Assembly (NCBI RefSeq): GCF_949987515.2
Contig: NC_082684.1
Span: forward strand, 118,586,080 to 118,650,079
Length of the DNA: 64,000 bases
Reading direction: 5' to 3'
Origin: Delphinus delphis
Taxonomy: Eukaryota > Chordata > Mammalia > Artiodactyla > Delphinidae
The position numbers and the translations under genes are program-made. The first letter of the stretch is position 1; every line of letters starts with the position of its first letter. Below are positions 25,857-37,300 of this stretch, piece by piece. The notes below the pieces were generated by a model. The model was not told the DNA's origin. It ran no database searches and saw only the letters and a program-made list of their open reading frames with translations.

Positions 25857-27398
25857 TTTGTCTTCATTGTTACATGGGTAAGGCAGACGGGTTGTTGTGC
25901 CCACGGCCATGCTGCTGGTAGGTGTCAGGGCACAAAGCAGCTCTGTTCACTCTGCGCCAGCCTGCCCAGCTTGCATCTTCCAGTCACCCCCCTGCATTTC
26001 CCTTCCTCCACTTGCTTCATCTGCTACCTGGTCAAACCTACTGGGCGGCAGATGTGCCTCCCAGGTCACAAACTTGGGTGTGTAGGGAATCACGGCAAAT
26101 TTGTTTTTTCTATATCTCCACCTATTTAGGGCCCCAAGTTCCACCACAGTGATGGAAACTCAATCTCTATCAGTTTAAGGTTCTAAGCTTCCTTGGGGCT
26201 GCACTAGAAGACTTACACACAGCCAAGGCTCTGTGGGGCTGGGGACCTACCTGGACCTTATGTCTCCTCTCTGTGCTGGCATCCACTAGCCTTCCACTCC
26301 ACTCCATAGAGCCCGTGGTCTTCATCCACATAGGCAGAGGCTGGGACAGTGGGCCCCTATGGACAGTCGAGTGGGTTCTCCACTGTACAAACGTACCTGA
26401 ATGAGTGAAATTGAAATCCAGCCTGTGCTGTTCTTGCTAAGCTGTGGATGTAGGTACAGGGCTGCTTCCTACCAACACCCACAGTCTAGGCCATGTACCT
26501 ACGGCTCCTTCATCTACCTTTTTCTAATTTGCACAGAGGCATCTGAGAGCTGGCTGTGGCCCTGCTGGCGTCACCCCATCCCTGTCTGAATGGCTCCCTT
26601 AGGTCCTCTGCCGCTTCTGAGTGGTGCTTGGGCTCCTGGCCTCGCTCATGCTGGGGGTGGTCACCTCAGAAATGCCCTCCTGGCCTAGGCTGCAGCTCTT
26701 TCCCTCAGGCCTGCTAACTCCCCAAGGGTGCACTGGGGAAGCCAGCACAAGGCCACTGCTCCTGGAGCCACAACGTAGCTGGGATTTTGTTGTCTCCTTG
26801 GGGCTCTGCTCAGGAAGGAGCACAAGGCTCCCCTTTCTAGAACCTCTCCAGGAACTACTGTGCTTTCATCACTCCCCTTCATCACTCTCCCTATCTCCTA
26901 TCTAAGGGAAACCTTTTTTATCTCTGTGGAAACCCAACTCTCCTCAGCTTCCTGCTCTGCTGTCCCGCAGGATTTCCTCCCTAACATTTTGTCTAGACAG
27001 AAGTCCTCTCCAAGCCATCAAAACCTGCATTTTTATAAGATCAAAGTCAGGAATACCTATCTGGCCTGGCTTTCTGCCTGCCTCCACTTACACAATGGAT
27101 GGGGGTTGGAGGGAGGGGGAATGAACTATTTGGGGGGAAATACATTCATTATTCCCTCCCCCACCCCGAATTGTTCCACCACGCTGGGGGGCCCGTGGGC
27201 CACTGGCCACTCAGCTCCAGGTTCTCCAAGTAGAGAAAAGACCAACCATTCCCATTTCCCCAGCCTAGCCCAGGGGCTGATGAAAAAGACTGGTCCCTCC
27301 AGCACTGTGCAGCACTCCTGCTTCTGGGTCTTCCGGTGAAACTCCCTGGGCGCCGGCTCTCGCCCATCCACAGTGCCTCTTGCGCAGGGTGGAGGAAG
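25857..27398. other. Intergenic DNA, no gene seen
   Basis: Several open stretches (for example 26860-27339, plus) have no recognisable domain, and overlapping stretches are open on the opposite strand too, as expected of GC-moderate noncoding DNA. No splice-flanked exon was seen. Confidence 0.5.
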
Positions 27399-27804
27399 GG
27401 ATTCTTTTTTTTTTAACATCTTTATTGGAGTATAATTGCTTTACAATGGTGTGTTAGTTTCTGCTTTATAACAAAGTGAATCAGTTATACATATACATAT
27501 GTCCCCATATCTTTTCCCTCTTGCGTCTCCCTCCCTCCCACCCTCCCTATCCCACCCCTCCAGGCGGTCACAAAGCACGAGCTGATATCTCTGTGCTATG
27601 CGGCTGCTTCCCACTAGCTATCTACCTTATGTTTGGTAGTGTATATATGTCCATGCCTCTCTCTCGCTTTGTCACAGCTCACCCTTCCCCCTCCCCATGT
27701 CCTCAAGTCCGTTCTCCAGTAGGTCTGTGTCTTTATTCCTGTCTTACTCCTAGGTTCTTCACATTTTTTTCCCTTAAATTCCATATATATGTGTTAGGAT
27801 TCTT
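27399..27804 (-). mobile_element. 5'-truncated L1, same family as 24268-24871
   Basis: The T run is followed by 'aacatctttattggagtata' and ends at 'ccatatatatgtgttag'. This is a close copy of the first part of the upstream L1 in the same orientation. The flanks 27399-27406 and 27797-27804 both read ggattctt, a short target duplication. The insert is about 390 bases. Confidence 0.88.
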
Positions 27805-30219
27805 GCTTGAAGCGGCCCTTGGAGGCTTTTCTGGGCTCGCCATCCTCAGGCAGCGCCCCCTGCCGGGAGGTTGGGGAAAATTCTCGCTCTCCTTCAGGGC
27901 TCGCGGCTCACAGCCGCAGAGAACTCCTCATCCCACCACGCTTCATTTGCACAGCTGACGACAAGCATCTATTAGTCTACTGAAATCAGTAAGCGGGGCT
28001 AAAATGTAAAGTTCTTCTCGCCAATTTTCTGATATTCCTGAGTTCTGTTTTTATTGCAAATTGGTAACAGGTGAGGTAGATAGTCCTGGAGGTGTTTAAC
28101 CTGTCAGAGGGGGCTGTGGTTAAAAGAAAAATCTAAACCATTGTTTCACCGTAGTGGGGAGCAATTTCTTCTATATTGGGCCAATTCTAGAAAAAATATT
28201 TATGGGCAATTTTAAAACTTCAAAGTAAAAGTGATTTTATTTAATCACACACACACACATATATACATATACTTACAGCTTAGATTACCCACTATATTGA
28301 ATAGAAGAATGCCAATATGTCAATAATAAAACGAGGGCTGCAGGACTTTTTTTTTGGGCTTAAGCTATTAGTATAGAAGTGTATTTGTTAATATGGTAGC
28401 GACGTCGGGGCAATTTTACATTTTTATCAAAAAGAAAAATAAAATATACAATACTTATAATAAATTCCATATAGCAAATTGATTCCTGCAGAATGCTTTC
28501 AGTGATTTTTGCAGAACTCTGGTGTCCCTCATCAATCTGTGATTGTAATTGACAAACGAGTGTAGCATGACATGAATGTTGGTTGATATTTTTGTTTACC
28601 TCAACAAGAAGGACAAAGGTGAAATAACTAAGAAACTTCATTCTCAACAGGAAGCAACTTCTTTGCTAACTCGGATAATAGTTTTGAAACACTAGAAAGA
28701 TATTTCCTCAAATTTTTGTGCTATTCAAAATTCAGTAGCTACAGACACAACACACTAAGTTTCATCTGCATTATTAACATGTTCTCCATGACTTCTTTAA
28801 GTCTAGACAATCAACAGAATAATAAATCAAGTTGACAGTTAACAAGCCATTTACTGATTTCTGCAGTCTGAATACTCAAGCTACCAACACAAAGTCAGTG
28901 AATGCGGAGTTGGGTAGAGACACTCAGTAGCACGGGTTATATAGCATTTCCATCCTGCAGGGATATTAGACATCCATAACTTCAAGAACAGATCATAGTA
29001 AAATGCAGTAAAATAACTAGGAAGTGATATAAGTATTTATTTCCTTTGTTTTTGTATAATTAATGGTAAACATACATAATTTAATTTTTAATGGTAGCTG
29101 GCTGTTATTTCTAACAATAGCTTTTAACAACTGGCTCACAAAATTCCTGATAATTTAACAATTGGCTCTCACAAGCCATTGGGAGCTGGCCCGAGCACAC
29201 CACTGCCAGGCCCCAGTGACTTCTGGGTTCCACAGTGACAGGCACTGGCAGGAGATGGGATAGCAGCAAGAAGGAAGGGTTGGATTTTCCTTCTGCTCTG
29301 TCCTGGGATGCATTCTGCAGCTCCTGTTCCTCCAGGCTCAGCCAACACTGTTCTTTCCTCTGCCTCTAGGGGGTTAATGGCTTCTTGGCTTCTTGCTCTT
29401 GCTGGTTCCTAATGCTTCCCCATCACATCCACCCCTTTGTAAGTATGTACTTTCATTACACCCCATTAATCATTCCCTTCCCTTTGAGTGTGCCTCTGTT
29501 TCCTGGCTGGACCCTTTCTGCTCAAGTCTGCTTCTGGGGTCACAACTTCTAATACTTCTATTCCTAAATATAGGAACTGTGTGTCCTTGGGCAAGTGGCT
29601 CAACTTCTCTGAGCTACAGTTTTGTGAGAATTAAATATGATGCAGTATGGTATGATTTTGAAAGATTAACCAGTGGTACTTAATTTTTTCCTTCTGCTAT
29701 TTCCTGGTGCCCTACAACTCTTTTCCAAACTGGGCAGCTATACTCTGTAGCAGATGTTTCTCAGGACAGGATTTAAAGCATAAGTAGGGGGAAAAGCATA
29801 AATTCCAAAATCCAAGACCTTGAAGGGTATTGGGGCAAAGAAAACCTAATGAATGGGAGCAAAGCATCCTGCTGGGAGATCCACTGGTCCCTGAGAAGGC
29901 CCTCCTACCCTGCCAAGCTGGAAGAGGTGGGACAGCAGAACGCCTGGTAACGTGGGGAGCTGAAGAATTGAGAACAGATGGCTGCAGGCTGAGTCCAGGC
30001 AACCGTGAGCCGCTCTACAGTACCCGATGGATGCCCCAGTGCGGTCCGAGAGACGTTCGTACCGATGGGACTTCCATACAGGTCTGGGTGCTGACATCAC
30101 AGAAGCTGTGTGGCCTGATAAGCAACGGCCAGGTGACGATGTGCACCTGGGTGAATGGGAGAAGGACAGTAACGGGGAGTCTTCCTCGGCATTCTTTCTG
30201 CGAGTCCTGCCCGCCGTTA
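27805..30219. other. Intergenic DNA upstream of SYNM
   Basis: A short (CA)n tract lies at 28248-28260. A MIR-like scrap ('cttgggcaagtggctcaact') is near 29588-29640. No exon of a neighbour gene was recognised. The last 300 bases before the CpG island are of ordinary composition. Confidence 0.5.
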
Positions 30220-30292
30220 TCCGACAGCCGGCGACGAGGACGCACGACCGCCCACGCCTTGGGCTGGACAGCCGCGCGGCGCCACTGTCATT

Positions 30293-30308
30293 CCGGCAGG
30301 GGGCGCTG
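30293..30308 (+). promoter_or_regulatory. CTCF-like site in the SYNM promoter
   Basis: The text ccggcagggggcgctg closely fits the well-known CTCF core (CC-N-N-CAGGGGGCGC). It lies about 220 bases before the SYNM start codon. Binding is inferred from the motif only. Confidence 0.6.
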
Positions 30309-30340
30309 TCCGGCCACAGTGGCCGCGCCGGGCCGCGCTC

Positions 30341-30350
30341 TGATTGGCTG
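30341..30350 (-). promoter_or_regulatory. Inverted CCAAT box and nearby GC boxes
   Basis: The text tgattggctg is an inverted CCAAT box of NF-Y type, about 190 bases before the SYNM start codon. GC-box-like 'cccgccc' sequences follow near 30373 and 30413. The likely transcription start lies between these and the start codon. Confidence 0.55.
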
Positions 30351-30528
30351 GAGGCTGTGGCCCGCGCCCATTCCCGCCCTCCAGGCCTGTTAAGTGCAGT
30401 CTCTCGCCAGCTCCCGCCCCAGTCTGCGGGCCTCCGGAGTAGCGGTGCGGCGGGAGCGGCACAGCAGAGGGGACAAGACCAGGGTAGGAGGGAACTGGCC
30501 GGCTGGGAGAGACCCGTACACCATCAAG

Positions 30529-31329
30529 ATGCTGTCCTGGCGGCTGCAAACGGGCTCCGAGAAGGCCGAGCTGCAGGAGCTCAACGCCCGACTGTACGAC
30601 TACGTGGGCCGGGTACGGGAGCTGGAGCGCGAAAACCTGCTCCTGGAGGAGGAGCTGCGTGGCCGGCATGGGTACGAGGGCCTGTGGGCCGAGGCGCAAG
30701 CCCGCTTCGCCAAGGAGGCGCGCAGCCTGCGGCAGCAGCTAGACGAACTGAGCTGGGCCACAGCGCTGGCCGAGGGCGAGCGCGACGCGCTGCGGCGCGA
30801 GCTGCGGGACCTGCAGCTGCTGGGCGGGGAGGCACGCGCAGCCCGCGGCCGCCTGAACGCCGAGCTGGACGCGCAGCGGCGGGAGCTGCAGGAGGAGTTG
30901 GGCGCGCGCGCCGCCCTCGAGGCGTTGCTGGGCCGGCTTCAGGCCGAGCGCCGCGGCCTAGACGAGGCCCACGAACGCGACGTGCGGGAGCTGCGCGCGC
31001 GCGCCGCCGGCCTGACCCTGCGCTACCGCGCCCGCGCCCCCGCGCCCCCGCCGCGCATGCGGGAGGTCCACAACGGCTACGCGCTGCTTGTGGCCGAGTC
31101 GTGGCGGGAGACCGTGCAGCTGTACGAGGACGAGGTGCGCGAGCTGGAGGAGGCGCTGCGGCGCGGCCAGGATAGCCGGCGCGAGGCCGAGGAGGAGACG
31201 CGGCTGTGCGCGCAGGAGGCGGAGGCGCTGCGGCGTGAGGTGCTCGAGTTGGAGCAGCTGCGGGCGCTGCTGGAGGATGAGCTGCTGCGGGTGCGCGAGG
31301 CGTACGAGCTGCAGGCAGAGGAGCGGCAG
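30529..31329 (+). CDS. SYNM: SYNM exon 1: head, coil 1 and most of coil 2
   Basis: This exon has 801 coding bases, 267 codons. It begins MLSWRLQTGSEKAELQELNA and includes the helix-initiation text LNARLYDYVGRVRELE. Heptad-rich sequence full of Leu, Glu and Arg runs through the exon, with a linker rich in Ala and Pro near residues 165-180 (RARAPAPPPRMREV). The donor is CAG|gtcagt at 31330. The exon lies in the CpG island, which explains its high Arg and Ala content and the long open stretches in other frames. Confidence 0.96.
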
Positions 31330-34300
31330 GTCAGTGCGCTGGGAAGCCCCCAGCCCAGGCCCGCGCGCCCTGCGGGTGGGGGCCGCGGGGGAGCGGTGGG
31401 GCTCCCCGGACCACGGCTCGTTCATGCCAGGCGCGACGTCGCCCACGTGCGGGGCCGGCCCAGAGAGTGCCGGTGGGGACCCAGGCACCGAAGGGACCGC
31501 CCTGCTCTGCAGTGGGGCCTCAGGGTCCCGGCATCTCGCCACCCCTGGTCCTTCGACTCAGTGGGCGCGTGCCAAGTGGCAGGTCCCGCTGGATAGACCC
31601 GTCCCTGCCCTCCTATTTGGTTGTCAATTTCTTTGGCCCTTGGCATGACTGGGTGCATCCTGACAAATGACCCCGTCAAGCTCTAGGTTCTCTTTCAGTT
31701 TCCTGTGCTTCGAAGACCGAGTTCACTTAAAAGTCAACCAAGAAGCCCCAGAAGTGACTTCCAGAGGTGACAGCTCCTTCCTTCTCAGACAAGTCTCAGT
31801 GTTGGGAGGTTTCTAGGCAATGGCCAAGTGTTTATCGTGAGCCGTTCAGAATGGCAGCCCCGCTGGCCCTAGGGCTCCCCTAAAACAACTTAACTTGTTT
31901 TACAAATCGGTTTTTATTTTGCCAGGTTGATTTCCCAGTTGGAAGCAGCTGGTGGTGGCTCCCTGGGTCACTGCCTCATTTGTTCTTAGGAGGGGCAGTA
32001 ATGTTAATGCAGAAAAGAGCATTAAGATCAGAGATGTTTTTCTCACAGTACAAGCTGATGTCCGATCTCTGGGTTGTGTAAAAGCTGTGGTAACGCAGGT
32101 CCCTATGGCAGGATGTTATTACAAGTACAGGTAATATAAACAGTTCCTATTTCAGAGAAGCAGAGCTCAGACTTCTGACACTGACACGGTGACACCTGTG
32201 GCTGGATTTATTGTCTGTACACCTAGCCCAGTCCCAGGGTTAGCCCTGGTCCTGCCCAGTCTGGACCAGAATTGGAAGTATTCCCAAATCCTTAAACTGT
32301 CATCTTAGGATGACAGTTTAAGACAACATTCACACAAATTCAGAAATATTTTAAAGGGAACAGTTTGTAGCTTCAAGTTAAAAATTTGTGTTGGAGTGAT
32401 GATTTTGTGCCTTTTTATAAAATTAGAAGTAAAGGAAACATGGCAGTCATGGCACAGAGGCTTGTGGTGACCTCACAGGCATCCACAAATAATCAGCAGT
32501 TATCTGTTGACTACCCCTGGTCCTTAGCACTGTACTGGGGCTTCACTCTTCAAAGAACTAGAGTCTGGATGGGAAATCATATAAAGCAATACAGTACAAA
32601 GTTGTTTGGAATTTAATCTTTTGGATCTTAGGTTTTGTTTGGTCTCTGCCTCATAATTTTCAAAAGCCTTCTGCTGGGGTTGTAGGTGGGACAAGGGCAG
32701 GGGCCGGTGAAGTATGTGCTGATTTCCGGAGCTTACTCTAGACTCCAGAGCGCTTCCCTTTGCAACGATGGTGGCCAGGGATGCCAGTTCCATGGGGCCC
32801 CATGCTCTGTGTTGAGTGAAAGTTAAAGAGTGTCTTTAATGTAAGCTTTCACAGAGCTTTTAACCAAGGAGAAGTGCCTGCCAAACTCACTGCCCACTGA
32901 ACCCCTTTGTAGGGAACCCCTGCTACCACCTCAAGGGTCCCTGCTGTGCAAGCAGGTTTGGAAAAGGCTTCTTTGAGGCATGTTTTGTGGGCTAAATCCC
33001 CACCATTCGTTTGCAGTCATAGCTCACTTGGCTCATTTTGGACCTGGAAGCTCTGGTTTCAGTGTTCTTTTTTAGCAGCAGAACCCTTTCCCCCCCCAGT
33101 TAACTCTTAAGTGCACCGCCAGATATGAAACAGATAAAAGCAGAGTTCCTCTGATTCCAGGACAGGTGGGGACCTGAAGTGCCATTCAAAATCACCTTAT
33201 TTGACACAGGGACTCCAGGGCCTTTTCCTGGGGTCACACCTGCCCCAGAACTAGGATCCCACCCTCCTGTCCAGTGATATCTCTCCTATTGGAATTTGCT
33301 TCTTTCCCCTAAAAGTAAAGAGTAAGGAAAATGTCTATAAGGACTTGGGTATTTTTCAGTTCCAATTTGTAGCTGTTTCATTATACTGAATGTTTCCTTA
33401 TCCATAGCCTGAATCTTTCACCAGTTATCTTAAAGCACCCATATTTCAAGTTGCATTCCAAAAGACTCACTACCAAGCGTTAGTATTTTTTTTTAAGAAG
33501 TGTAAAAATACTAGCTATTTTGTTAAAGAATAAATATTGATGATTTAACCCCAAGCCTCTGATGTTTTCAAATTCTATAGAAGCTTAGCCTGGGGAGACT
33601 GAAAATATCATAAAACCTGATTTAACTAATTTACTGTAATAAAAGTTTCATTACTAAGAGTTAGCCTTTATCAAGAGCTTTTTGTGTGGCAGGTACCAGA
33701 GGTACCGAGCCCATCACATGTGTATTCACTCTCAGTCCTCACATCAGTCTTAGGAGGTGGGTACTAATATTTACCCCATCTTACAGATGATGAAACTGAG
33801 GTCCATAGGTTACCTAGTTAGTAAGTAGCTAAGCCTGGGTTTGATTCATGCTGCATTGCCTGAGCAACTAACCACTGGGCAATATCCCCTCTCTTCTATC
33901 TGTTCTATTAAAGATGAACTTTAAACCAGTATTCAGTTTGCTTTCATAGAACAATGATCAGTGTTCTTCCTAAGGGATAGCACAGAGGTGCCTGTTAATC
34001 TACAGTCCTAAAATGCTTTCAGACCCAGCTGGCTGTTGTCAGAATACTTTTAGTGTTAAGTCTTTCATTTACATTTTTTTTTTGCGGTATGCGGGCCTCT
34101 CACTGTTGTGGCCTCTCCTGCCGCGGAGCACAGGCTCCGGACGCGCAGACTCAGCGGCCACGGCTCACGGGCCCAGCTGCTCCGCGGCATAAGGGATCTT
34201 CCCGGACCGGGGCACGCACCCATGTCCCCTGCATTGGCAGGCGGACTCTCAACCACTGCGCCACCAGGGAAGCCCTCATTTACTTTTTAACGTGTGCCAT

Positions 34301-37300
34301 ATGGTTTTAATGGGAACCCCTTTCCCTCATCTGGAGGCAGGAGCACCCACATAGTGCCCAGGCTCTGGGCTGGCACTGCAGCTTGAGGGGGAAATATGCT
34401 CACTGGGACTCTCTTTCTGGGAAAACTGGGCCTTCCCAGATGGCCTACATGCCTTAGACCTCTCTGAGAGGCCCCTCACCTCAGATTTGCCGGAGAAGTT
34501 TGCTGAACTGACATCCAAGTTCCCAGCATTTTATATGTAGTTCAGATCACTTGAAGCCTAATTAATATACCCTGTCTCCCAGTCTGCAGAAAGGGACTTC
34601 AGACAAAACTGTAAGATGTTTGTGATTTACACCAGCCTTGGCCCATAAACGTTGAGATTTTGGCTTGTGAAAGTGCACTCTTAGCCTCGAGGCTGCCTGT
34701 GGCCAGCTTCCACGCTCCCAAGACATGACTGAATGAGAACTGGAATGGAGCTGGTTTAGCTGCCCTACCTGGGTCTGAATTGTGGCTCTGCCACTGTTTG
34801 TGTCTCCGTTTCCCACCTGTGAACTAGGGGTAATGAAAATGGCCCACAGGGTGCATCCCCATTCAGTTCATTCATTGAGTACTTGGTGTGCCAAGTTTGC
34901 CTCTTAAGTGCTGGGGGTACAGCAGGGAGCATAATGGAAACAAAACAGAAAGTCCTTGACTGCACAGGTCTGGAGGTGGAAACAGTTCAGTGTTCAGGAG
35001 CGGGCGTGGCTGGGGCGAGGGGGCGAAGATGGCCTCTACAGGACCTGGACTTCGGCTCTGAGCACGTGGGAAGTCGCTGGAGGGCTCTGTGCAGAAGTGG
35101 GTGGTGACCCGAGTCTTCATGGGATCTCTCTGGCTGCTGTGATACACATAGACTGTGTGGGGCACCTGTTGGGAGTAGGGAGACCTCTTTAGGAGACACT
35201 TGCCACCGTCAAGGCAGTAGGTGCTAGAGGCTTGGGCCAGGGACAGCAGCGAAGGGCAGAGGCAGGAATCTACCCTGAAGTTGAAGCCCACGGGGTTTGT
35301 GGATGGATTGGATGTGGTGGGAGAGAGGGAGAAATCAAGTCCGCTCCAGGGCCTGGGGCCTGAGCAGCTGGAGGAAGGGGTTTGGTGCAGGAAGGCAGGC
35401 TTGGGTGGGAGAGCAGATTTCAGTTTGAAATGCCTCTGAGATACCCACCTGGTCTTGTAACATAAAATGATGGGTCTGGAGTTCACGGTGTTGTATGGGC
35501 CAGAGCTATAAACACTTAGTTAGCATCCAGTCAATGCTTGTTATTAACACATCTAGTTTTTGCATCTAAATGAGGTTATCACAGAATTTAAATTCCCTCG
35601 AGCTCTCTAATGTTCAGGATTCTCAGTGCATGACCGTGACACTTGCAAGCTCTTCCTGTTGTGTCTGGGTGACTTGCTCAGCAAGGAGCTGCTCAAGTTT
35701 GGTTAAGAGAAAGTGAATTCTTTGGACAATGAGGGCAGCAGGCTTTCCCTGGTGTAGCCTACATTTCATCATCAGTTGTGATGCTGCCCAAATGTTCTCT
35801 AAATAGCAACTAGAAAGGTGACCTTTCTCCCCAGCTCTAACGTTTGGCAAAACTGCTCCTGCTTGGGTTAGAATTAGCTGCTGTGTCTCAGGCTCCAGTG
35901 CCTTGGCTTGGCCCACGGTTTGAAAACTTCTGGAGAAGTGGAGGCCAAGTCTGAAGCTTTATTCAACCAGCAGGATCGGTTACAATTTCTGTGAAGACTG
36001 TTGGGAGCCAATAATTCTTACATTCCTGCTTCCAGAAGTCAACGAATTTTCCTTTGACCGTTTAGGAAGAGTTGACTCACGTGGGAATGTGGTTGGAACT
36101 GCACTTATTTTAACTTAAACAGTTTGATTTTCCTCCTCTTATTTTGCGGGGTGCAGAAATGTTCTGCACCCCCAGGAGGGAGAGAATCTTCATGTTACCT
36201 CCTTGGCATGGCTGGGAGATCTTGACCTGCTTAGGAGGCTTGTAGTTAGAGAACTGAATGGGTTTGATTTTTTTTTTCTGAGCATTTTAACAGCAATCAA
36301 ACTTTTTTGTGAAGAAGGCATTACTACACATTGTCAACTTTTCATATTTAGGTAGAATTTCCTGTAGTAGGAAGGAGTCATATGTTTACAGAACATTTTA
36401 TACTGTAACCTTGTACCTGAGTTTATACTCCCTCTAAAATGGGGGAACATAGGCTTTTAACACTGAGACTTAACTATAGAATGTGTGAATGTTGTGACTA
36501 GATTCTGGCAACTGTCACTTAAATCAAGACTGGCCAATGGTCTGCTTTGATGAACCTCTTTATTTATAATGCCAGTTTTGGAGGGTGTTTACACTTACCC
36601 ACCCTGGGATACTAGCTAGCGGTTTTTAAATTTACTCCTTTGCTTTAAAAGCTAAGTGGCTTCAGTTTTTGTTTTTAGCATACTTTATATAGACAAAAAT
36701 AACCTAACAACAATTATTAGCTTAGATATATAGAACTGCTATGAGAAGCAGAATTATTTACATGCTGATCATTCATGCATCTTTTTAGATGGTAAATCCA
36801 GTGTGGGATCTTAGTTACAGTCATTCCTTAGTTTCATAAACATTACCTATTTACTTTGGGCCGCCAGCATATTGCCAGGTGCCTTTGGTGGAGGGATTAC
36901 ATGAGAAATGAAAATAGATTCCTTCTCCCGTTGTCTTATAATTTTTAAATTCCACAAAGATGAATGTCTAAAAATGTATCCTGTTAATTGTATTCAGAAA
37001 TAATGCTACGTTCCATTGCAAACCAAAAGTTAAAGTATATGGACTTATTCAAAGTTTAAATATTTGTTCAGTTAATTATTCCCCAGCATAACTATAAAAT
37101 ATTATATAAAACTGTAATGCAGAGTAGGGCAAAACTGTAAAATGGTACAAATGAAACCATTGTGTTTATTAAATATATTGTCGATTGAAAATAGTACATT
37201 TTGGGGACTTCCCTGGTGGTGCGGTGGTTAAGAATCTGCCTGCCAATGCAGGGGACATGGGTTCAATCCCTGGTCTGGTAAGATCCCACATTGCCACAGA

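Larger units (their letters stand above)
30220..31520. promoter_or_regulatory. SYNM: CpG island over SYNM promoter and exon 1
   Basis: CpG density and GC content rise sharply at about 30220 and fall after about 31500. The island covers the likely transcription start, the 5' UTR, exon 1 (visibly very GC-rich) and the start of intron 1. CpG-island promoters are usual for genes with broad or multi-tissue expression. No TATA box is visible at a fitting distance from the start codon. Confidence 0.9.

Noticed and set aside
1..30200. Exons of PGPEP1L or IGF1R, the human left-hand neighbours of SYNM.
   Set aside because: I looked for minus-strand and plus-strand coding exons and saw none. In human they lie farther away than this window reaches.
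30394..30528. An N-terminal extension of the SYNM frame upstream of the chosen ATG.
   Set aside because: The extension begins at GTG, not ATG, and an in-frame TAA lies directly before it at 30391-30393. No ATG lies between, so 30529 is the start.
30027..31175. A 382-codon open frame overlapping SYNM exon 1 in another frame, starting with ATG.
   Set aside because: It is Arg, Ala and Gly-rich as expected from GC-rich DNA read out of frame. The true frame is fixed by the synemin rod sequence and by splicing to exon 2.
30958..31542. A 194-codon open frame on the minus strand over exon 1.
   Set aside because: It is a shadow of the GC-rich synemin coding sequence.
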